DNA of 9,421 nt from Fimbriimonadaceae bacterium (GTDB taxonomy: Bacteria; Armatimonadota; Fimbriimonadia; Fimbriimonadales; Fimbriimonadaceae), in contig JANWJY010000009.1 in the NCBI GenBank assembly GCA_025451715.1, forward strand, positions 1 through 9,421, in the 5' to 3' direction. Each line of letters begins with the position of its first letter. The first letter of the stretch is position 1. Of the stretch, positions 6,181 through 9,421 are shown piece after piece. The position numbers and the translations under genes were made by a program. Below the pieces are notes generated by a model. It was not told the DNA's origin and did no database searches. It saw only the letters and a list, made by a program, of their open reading frames with translations.

Positions 6181-6702
6181 ATGCAACTCAAGTCGCTCGC
6201 TCTCGCGGCCGTCTCGCTCGTCGTCGGAATCGGGATCGGCGCCTCCAGCCCGCTCGCCTCCGCCCAACAGCAGACCGGGGGACAGCTCAGCGTGCGCGAC
6301 TTCCCCGACCTCGGCGCGGGGCTCAAGGCGACGCCCGGGTGCCTCGACGTCAAGTCCACCGCGCTCGCCGACGGCAAGATGCTGACGATCTTCGCGTGGT
6401 TCGAGAACAAGGCCGCGCTCAACGCCTGGTACAAGTCGCCGATGCACCAGGGCGCGATGAAGAGGTTCTTCCCCAACATGCCGGGGCACGCGGAGGCGAT
6501 TCCGGCGTTCAAGGACGAGAAGTCGCCGCTGCTGGTGGTCGCGACGGTGACGCCGGCGGACCGGCCGCTGCTCGCGGGCTCGCCGCTCGCGGTCTCGCAG
6601 ATCGCGATCGAGGTGTATACGCCCGTGCCCGGCGGGCTCGCTTTCGGCGGCGGGTTCGGTCCGGAGTCTCTGAAGGTCCCCGGATTGCGGCGGGTGAAGT
6701 AG
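6181..6702 (+). CDS. Exported protein with antibiotic-biosynthesis-monooxygenase-like fold
   Basis: The product is 173 aa with a clear signal peptide: MQLK, a hydrophobic stretch from about 5 to 20, and ASA before QQQ at residue 29. The segment at about 48-123 resembles the dimeric alpha/beta-barrel family of ABM-type monooxygenases and related heme- or stress-associated proteins. It has a beta-strand LTIFAWFENK, then the helix AALNAWYKSPMHQGAMKRFF and the strand SPLLVVATV; the 'W-E/N-x-x-A-L-x-A-W-Y-x-S-P-x-H' pattern is the best cue. No catalytic residue can be assigned. The last 50 residues are glycine-rich (PGGLAFGGGFGPES). The start is ATG 6181, directly before the signal peptide; no good Shine-Dalgarno sequence or -10 at 7 nt is seen. 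It diverges from mscL and precedes the 6745 gene by 42 nt. Fold assignment is by eye only. Confidence 0.78.
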   Translation: MQLKSLALAAVSLVVGIGIGASSPLASAQQQTGGQLSVRDFPDLGAGLKATPGCLDVKSTALADGKMLTIFAWFENKAALNAWYKSPMHQGAMKRFFPNMPGHAEAIPAFKDEKSPLLVVATVTPADRPLLAGSPLAVSQIAIEVYTPVPGGLAFGGGFGPESLKVPGLRRVK

Positions 6703-6731
6703 ACGGGGGTCACTCTCCCACCCCTCCGCGA

Positions 6732-6737
6732 TACACT
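6732..6737 (+). promoter_or_regulatory. -10 box (TACACT) 7 nt before a GTG start
   Basis: TACACT is followed by GTAGACA and the GTG at 6745. The hexamer and spacing are identical to those before mscL. There is no Shine-Dalgarno sequence between them, so a leaderless transcript is expected. Confidence 0.6.
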
Positions 6738-6744
6738 GTAGACA

Positions 6745-7332
6745 GTGAAGAAGCGGACGAAGGTGCTGGTCGGCGTCGGATTAGGAGTGGTCGTTCTGCT
6801 ACTCGCTGGGGCACTGTTGCTTTCGCCGCCGGCCCCATACGACTTCCTGCGAGGCGCCAGGTTTGAGGGCATAACGACGGGCAGAGTCCAGGTAGTGACG
6901 ACACCAAGTTCGACCGGCGCGACTGCGGCCCGAACACCCGGTGCGGAGCTAGCGTATCGGCGTTTCCGGACAACACTTTCGGCAGCTGAGGTCGAGAAGT
7001 CCGCAAGCCGCGAGTTAGCTGCTGACCGATGGAGGGGACCTCTTGCCGTATCCTTCTCGAGCCACACGATGTGGCTGCACACTAGAGGTCCGGGTGAATC
7101 GGTTCAGATCACTCCGGATGAGAGTGGCGGGTGCTACATCCATCTCCGATCCCCGCCCACAATAACCGACCGCGTCCAAGCCTGGCTCTGGAGCCTCACC
7201 CACCGCTCACAAAAGAGCGCCCCGCAAAGGCAAGCGTCCCCCCGGCGAAGCCGGAGGGACGCGAAGTACGACGCCACACAAAACAGGACCGACCCCGGAG
7301 GGGTCGCAGGCTCTCCCAGTCCTTTCCGTTAG
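6745..7332 (+). CDS. Small membrane-anchored protein, paralogue of the 827-1261 product, with repeat-derived C-terminal tail
   Basis: The product is 195 aa and its function is unknown. Basic MKKRTK and a hydrophobic segment at about 7-27 suggest a membrane anchor with the remainder outside. PYDFLRGARF at 31-40, a KSASRELAADRW stretch and the C-terminal block around RSPPTITDRVQAWLW (135-149) match the 827-1261 protein. Conservation ends near residue 154, where the paralogue stops after 3 to 5 more residues. The remaining roughly 41 residues (QKSAPQRQASPRRSRRDAK onwards) are encoded by DNA holding two strong palindromes (7234-7262 and 7290-7306). They look like non-native sequence read through after a lost stop codon. 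The start is GTG 6745 with TACACT 7 nt upstream and no Shine-Dalgarno sequence. The core reading is well supported; the tail may not be functional. Confidence 0.78.
   Translation: MKKRTKVLVGVGLGVVVLLLAGALLLSPPAPYDFLRGARFEGITTGRVQVVTTPSSTGATAARTPGAELAYRRFRTTLSAAEVEKSASRELAADRWRGPLAVSFSSHTMWLHTRGPGESVQITPDESGGCYIHLRSPPTITDRVQAWLWSLTHRSQKSAPQRQASPRRSRRDAKYDATQNRTDPGGVAGSPSPFR
7234..7262. repeat. Strong palindrome, 13-position stem with GAA loop
   Basis: Positions 7234-7246 pair with 7250-7262 with a single C-A mismatch (7241/7255), leaving a GAA triloop. It lies inside the 3' end of the 6745-7332 reading frame. No U-tract follows, so it is not a standard intrinsic terminator. It resembles REP-type intergenic palindromes. 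Confidence 0.75.
7289..7310. repeat. GACCCC-GGGGTC palindromic repeat, copy 1
   Basis: The core CGACCCCGGAGGGGTCG (7290-7306) has a 7-bp stem with a GGA loop. The whole 22-nt segment is identical to 8905-8926, and a close variant with a GTA loop lies at 8756-8772. It sits at the very end of the 6745-7332 reading frame. Confidence 0.8.
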
Positions 7333-7524
7333 AACCCTGAACCCTCGGCCGCGCCAAACCCCGTCCCCACCAGACTCAAAACGCCAAAAGTCCCGACGAC
7401 GTCTTGAACCTAAACGCTTGACAAACCGCATACCCACAGGTATAATAAGCGCAATCAAAAACAAAGGGCAACCAAGCCCTCCCACAGGCGCGCACCAAAC
7501 CGGCTTGCCGCGACCTGAGACCCA
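7333..7524 (+). other. Non-coding gap carrying the promoter and leader of the NucS-like gene
   Basis: No gene is evident in these 192 nt. They hold a consensus sigma-70-type promoter (7418-7446) and a leader of about 70 nt. The leader contains a small possible hairpin, AGGGC (7465-7469) with GCCCT (7476-7480). The segment is richer in A than its surroundings around 7441-7475. Confidence 0.6.
7418..7446 (+). promoter_or_regulatory. Perfect consensus sigma-70-type promoter (TTGACA, 17 bp, TATAAT)
   Basis: TTGACA at 7418-7423 and TATAAT at 7441-7446 are both exact consensus with the optimal 17-bp spacer. Transcription would start near 7453 and give a leader of about 70 nt to the TTG at 7525. 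No other start in the window has such a promoter. Confidence 0.85.
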
Positions 7525-7977
7525 TTGAACAGAGAACAAAAACCCAAGCACATCTCACTTCCCATCGACCAGTTCCACAGCGAGCACGAGATGCGACACT
7601 ACATCGTCGCCAACCTCGACCTGCTGGAAAAGGGACTCCGCCTCTACGGAGACGACCGCATGAGCCTCGAACACCCCTGCTGGCTCATCGGCGACACAAG
7701 GATCGGACGCATCGACGTCCTCGCCGTCGACAAGCACGGCGCGTTCGTCGTCATCGAACTCAAATGGAAGCCAGCGTTTCCCGCCGTCCTCGGACAGTTG
7801 CTCGGCTACCTCGCGTGGGTCCACCGACACATGCCCGTCAACTCACTGCCCGTGCGAGGGATGATCGTCGCAACCGACATCTCGCCGCTGCTCAAGATGG
7901 CGGCCCAGTTCCTCCCGAAACTACGGATCAGGCTCTTCGCCTGCCCCGACCGCTCCCGCCTCGTCCGCGTCCTGTGA
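7525..7977 (+). CDS. Stand-alone NucS-like PD-(D/E)XK nuclease domain protein
   Basis: The product is 150 aa. Residues about 30-115 carry the PD-(D/E)XK nuclease core in the form seen in the C-terminal domain of NucS/EndoMS: Glu35 in LLEKGL, then GRIDVLAVDKHG (Asp64), VVIELKWKP (Glu78 and Lys80) and GQLLGYLAWV (Gln91), followed by RGMIVATD. All the usual catalytic positions appear present. Full-length NucS is clearly longer, with an N-terminal DNA-binding and dimerisation domain that is absent here, so mismatch repair should not be assumed; a general DNA-cleaving or repair role is the safe inference. An in-frame stop at 7516 leaves TTG 7525 as the first possible start, with only a weak ribosome site. 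A later ATG near residue 23 would cut into the domain. Strong transcription is expected from 7418-7446. Confidence 0.83.
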   Translation: MNREQKPKHISLPIDQFHSEHEMRHYIVANLDLLEKGLRLYGDDRMSLEHPCWLIGDTRIGRIDVLAVDKHGAFVVIELKWKPAFPAVLGQLLGYLAWVHRHMPVNSLPVRGMIVATDISPLLKMAAQFLPKLRIRLFACPDRSRLVRVL

Positions 7978-8011
7978 CCGCCTGCCCTCTCCCTTCCGGG
8001 ATCGGCCACAC

Positions 8012-8037
8012 GTCGACACGGGCTACACTTGTCGACA
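8012..8037 (+). promoter_or_regulatory. Possible promoter (TACACT) flanked by two GTCGACA boxes
   Basis: TACACT (8024-8029) precedes the lipoprotein gene. GTCGACA at 8012-8018 and 8031-8037 flank it, their starts 19 bp apart. Because GTCGAC is itself a palindrome, these read as both direct and inverted repeats and could bind a regulator covering the -10. The predicted transcription start near 8036 would leave a leader of about 25 nt. Confidence 0.35.
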
Positions 8038-8061
8038 TCAGAAGAAGCGGTGCGAACTGCA

Positions 8062-8727
8062 ATGAGATTAGACGACGGGCATATTGAACTTAAGAAGCGA
8101 ATCGTTGTGGTTCTCCTTGCGTCCGTCATCGTCCTTCCCTGGGGGTGTGGTCGGGATGCCACAGTTGCGAGTCTACGGTACACAATCCCCAAGCCCTCTG
8201 GCAGGGAGGTTCAGTCGTTCAGTGTTGCGGCCACAGACGGATTCTCCAAAGAGGAACGGGCTCAATACAACATCGGTGCCGAAACGACTTGGGTCGGGTT
8301 TTCAAAGCCGTTCACTCTCGACTACCCGCCCTCGTTAGCGACCCCTGCAGCCGATCAATCCGGGTTTTCGTCGGGCTACTTCACAACGACATCGGGCGCT
8401 CGAGTTGGGTTCTTGGTCTTGGAACCTGTGGATCGCGAGCTGGATGGATTCAATCCAAAGGAGAGCCTGGCGAAACAAAAGAAAGACCTTCTCAATCGGT
8501 GCGAACGGGAGATTCCCAATGACGTGAAAGTCGCGAACGGGTGGGTGGGCGAGCCCATGGAAGATGAGCTCCACTTGCGTGGAAGGGTCCATCTGAGGCT
8601 CCTCTTTTTCTCAGAGCGCGAGTTTCTGCAGGTTTCCTTTAGGTGGCAGGAGGGAAGCGCCCAGCAAGAGCAAGAGGCCATGGAAGTTTTGGCGTATGGG
8701 CTATGGAGTCTCAAGGTCTCGAGTTAG
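8062..8727 (+). CDS. Putative lipoprotein of unknown function
   Basis: The product is 221 aa from ATG 8062. The N-terminus (ELKKRIVVVLLASVIVLPWGC) has a basic stretch, a hydrophobic core and a Cys at the expected place of a lipobox, although LPWGC is a poor match to the usual L-[AS]-[GA]-C. The mature part is mixed alpha/beta with no catalytic motif. The C-terminal pattern (VHLRLLFFSEREFLQVSF followed by a helix EQEAMEVLAYGLWSLKV) recalls small extracytoplasmic proteins of PsbP/LpqN-like shape, a weak analogy. TTG 8029 and GTG 8050 are in-frame alternative starts; ATG 8062 places the signal sequence best, and AGAAGAAG lies a little far upstream to be a good ribosome site. The gene stands alone, with repeat-rich DNA after it. 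Confidence 0.72.
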   Translation: MRLDDGHIELKKRIVVVLLASVIVLPWGCGRDATVASLRYTIPKPSGREVQSFSVAATDGFSKEERAQYNIGAETTWVGFSKPFTLDYPPSLATPAADQSGFSSGYFTTTSGARVGFLVLEPVDRELDGFNPKESLAKQKKDLLNRCEREIPNDVKVANGWVGEPMEDELHLRGRVHLRLLFFSEREFLQVSFRWQEGSAQQEQEAMEVLAYGLWSLKVSS

Positions 8728-8755
8728 TCGTTGGTCGACTGCACGAGTCGAGCAC

Positions 8756-8772
8756 CGACCCCGTAGGGGTCG
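8756..8772. repeat. GACCCC-GGGGTC palindromic repeat, variant copy
   Basis: CGACCCC (8756-8762) and GGGGTCG (8766-8772) form a perfect 7-bp stem around GTA. It differs from the copies at 7290-7306 and 8906-8922 only in the loop. The next repeat begins 17 nt after it. Confidence 0.75.
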
Positions 8773-8788
8773 AAGAAAGTAGCCAGGG

Positions 8789-8857
8789 CCCCCTCTCCCC
8801 TTGCCTGGGGAGAGGTCGGTGAGCTCTGGCGAACCGGGTGAGGGAGCGCACCATAAG
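8789..8857. repeat. GC-rich palindromic repeat (CCCCCTCTCC type), copy 3
   Basis: CCTCTCCCC (8792-8800) and GGGGAGAGG (8807-8815) form a perfect 9-bp stem with a 6-nt loop. A tail follows at 8816-8857, with TCGGTGAGCTC and GAACCGGGTGAGGG. From general knowledge, elements of the form 'CCTCTCCCC-loop-GGGGAGAGG-TCGGTGAG...CGGGTGAGGG' are frequent dispersed palindromes in many GC-rich genomes. Confidence 0.75.
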
Positions 8858-8904
8858 AGTCCCTTCCCACACCTCGCGACCCCTGGTCGGGCGCGACAAC
8901 CGAC

Positions 8905-8926
8905 CCGACCCCGGAGGGGTCGCAGG
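8905..8926. repeat. GACCCC-GGGGTC palindromic repeat, copy 2
   Basis: These 22 nt are identical to 7289-7310, including the 7-bp stem with GGA loop at 8906-8922. Identity fades after the 22 nt, although the following bases remain partly similar (TCT-rich). The two copies are about 1.6 kb apart in the same orientation. Confidence 0.8.
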
Positions 8927-8964
8927 GTCTCTGTCTCTCTTGTGGGGTGAGCCGTGGTGGAGTG

Positions 8965-9018
8965 CCCGAAACGGACCGGGGTGATCCGGGAGCCCGCCCG
9001 TTTCGGGGGTCACCCCGG
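8965..9018. repeat. Two interleaved inverted repeats
   Basis: CCCGAAACGG (8965-8974) is the exact reverse complement of 8998-9007. CCGGGGTGA (8976-8984) is the exact reverse complement of 9010-9018. The arms are ordered A-B-A'-B', so the two hairpins interlock and cannot both form simply. The element lies just beyond the 3' end of the minus-strand gene at 9044. Confidence 0.75.
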
Positions 9019-9043
9019 CCACCCGCCCGTCGCGGATTGAATG

Positions 9044-9421
9044 TCAAAACTTGGATATGTCGGTTGTAACCAGCTCTCCCTTGCGGTAGCGTTCGATGCG
9101 GAAGAGTCTGGACTTGAGATCTAGCTCAAGGAATACCCCTAGTTTGTATCCGCAAACATGCTCTGGCAGAGCCTTTCCGTCGTTCGACCAGACATCGTCA
9201 AAGCTATCCTTCGTCAGAGCACGTAAGCGTCGACGATCCTTGACCTTCTCGCGGTCCGGATGAGTTGACTTCTTCATCTCGATGGCGAGGAGATTATCGT
9301 CCGAGATGGACTCACCACGCGTATGGACAATTAGATCGCATCTGATGCTGACTATGACCTGATCCTCATCAAGAATTGTCTTGATCTCGCCGTCTTGCTT
9401 CCGGTTGTACTCGGCATCGAC
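9044..9421 (-). CDS. PD-(D/E)XK nuclease-like hypothetical protein (partial, N-terminus beyond right edge)
   Basis: The minus-strand frame is open from the right edge to a TGA at 9046-9044, giving the last 125 residues. The visible part starts VDAEYNRKQDGEIK and continues with IRCDLIVHTRG, then NLLAIEMKKSTHPDREK. The Asp in CDLIVH and the E-x-K in IEMKK fit the D...ExK active site of PD-(D/E)XK nucleases, with the 'D-x-I-x-H-x-R-G...N-L-L-x-I-E-x-K' form found in many uncharacterised bacterial proteins. The end is EYKG-like basic and strand-rich (LFRIERYRKGELVTTDISKF). An ATG at 9277 is internal: the conserved motif lies upstream of it and the frame stays open to the edge. Function is unknown; defence, repair or restriction roles are all possible. 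It converges with the lipoprotein gene across the repeat-rich gap. Confidence 0.75.
   Translation of the reverse strand, partial: VDAEYNRKQDGEIKTILDEDQVIVSIRCDLIVHTRGESISDDNLLAIEMKKSTHPDREKVKDRRRLRALTKDSFDDVWSNDGKALPEHVCGYKLGVFLELDLKSRLFRIERYRKGELVTTDISKF

Larger units (their letters stand above)
8728..9043. other. Repeat-rich intergenic region
   Basis: This 316-nt gap lies between the 3' ends of two convergent genes. It is packed with GC-rich palindromes at 8756-8772, 8789-8815, 8905-8926 and 8965-9018. The open frames over it on either strand consist only of repeat-derived sequence (for example DPSGVG-like strings) and are not credible genes. Confidence 0.75.

Noticed and set aside
5811..6866. 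351-codon plus-strand open frame across mscL and the 6181 gene
   Set aside because: It overlaps mscL in antisense, the intergenic palindrome and the 6181 gene out of frame. No coherent domain is visible.
7234..7262. Intrinsic terminator of the 6745-7332 gene
   Set aside because: The stem is strong, but no T-run follows and the reading frame continues through it.
8965..9018. Classical H-type pseudoknot
   Set aside because: The 2-nt linker at 9008-9009 is too short to cross a 10-bp stem, so only alternative hairpins are claimed.
8711..9047. Minus-strand open frames in the repeat-rich gap
   Set aside because: They are made of the palindromic repeats, with no ribosome site or domain.

Overview
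The window reads like chromosomal DNA of a GC-rich, Gram-negative-type bacterium. It encodes an outer-membrane barrel ending in Phe, exported periplasmic proteins and a probable lipoprotein. A lineage such as Armatimonadota (Fimbriimonadia) would fit the small secreted proteins of unknown family, the start-proximal promoters and the abundant short GC-rich palindromes. That placement is an impression from the sequence and has not been tested. I see no rRNA, tRNA, CRISPR array, transposase or phage gene.

Layout. Positions 1-1274 hold two minus-strand genes for membrane-anchored proteins of unknown function; the second runs off the left edge. Positions 1399-4976 form a tight plus-strand operon: outer-membrane barrel, cupredoxin-like protein, and a membrane sensor with HAMP, degenerate GGDEF and intact HD-GYP domains. 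The last two genes overlap by 4 nt. Convergent to this operon, with a 1-nt gap, is a secreted repeat protein (4978-5499, minus) carrying five LTxxQ-like motifs. Upstream of it on the same strand is mscL with a C-terminal zinc ribbon. Then come a secreted monooxygenase-fold-like protein (6181-6702), a second member of the small anchored family found at 827-1261 (6745-7332), a stand-alone NucS-like PD-(D/E)XK nuclease domain (7525-7977), a putative lipoprotein (8062-8727), and a minus-strand fragment of another PD-(D/E)XK-like protein cut by the right edge.

How the parts may work together. The best candidate system is the 1399-4976 operon. A copper- or redox-type extracytoplasmic protein and a barrel are co-expressed with a membrane-bound c-di-GMP phosphodiesterase, which suggests that an envelope signal controls c-di-GMP breakdown. 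The other genes look like independent units, several with their own promoter.

Two window-wide patterns stand out. First, three starts have a -10-like hexamer ending 7 nt before the start codon, and a fourth has 6 nt, with no Shine-Dalgarno sequence. This implies leaderless transcripts. Second, the non-coding gaps, especially 7234-7310 and 8728-9043, are filled with short GC-rich palindromes of at least two recurring types, one of which appears to have extended the 3' end of a gene.
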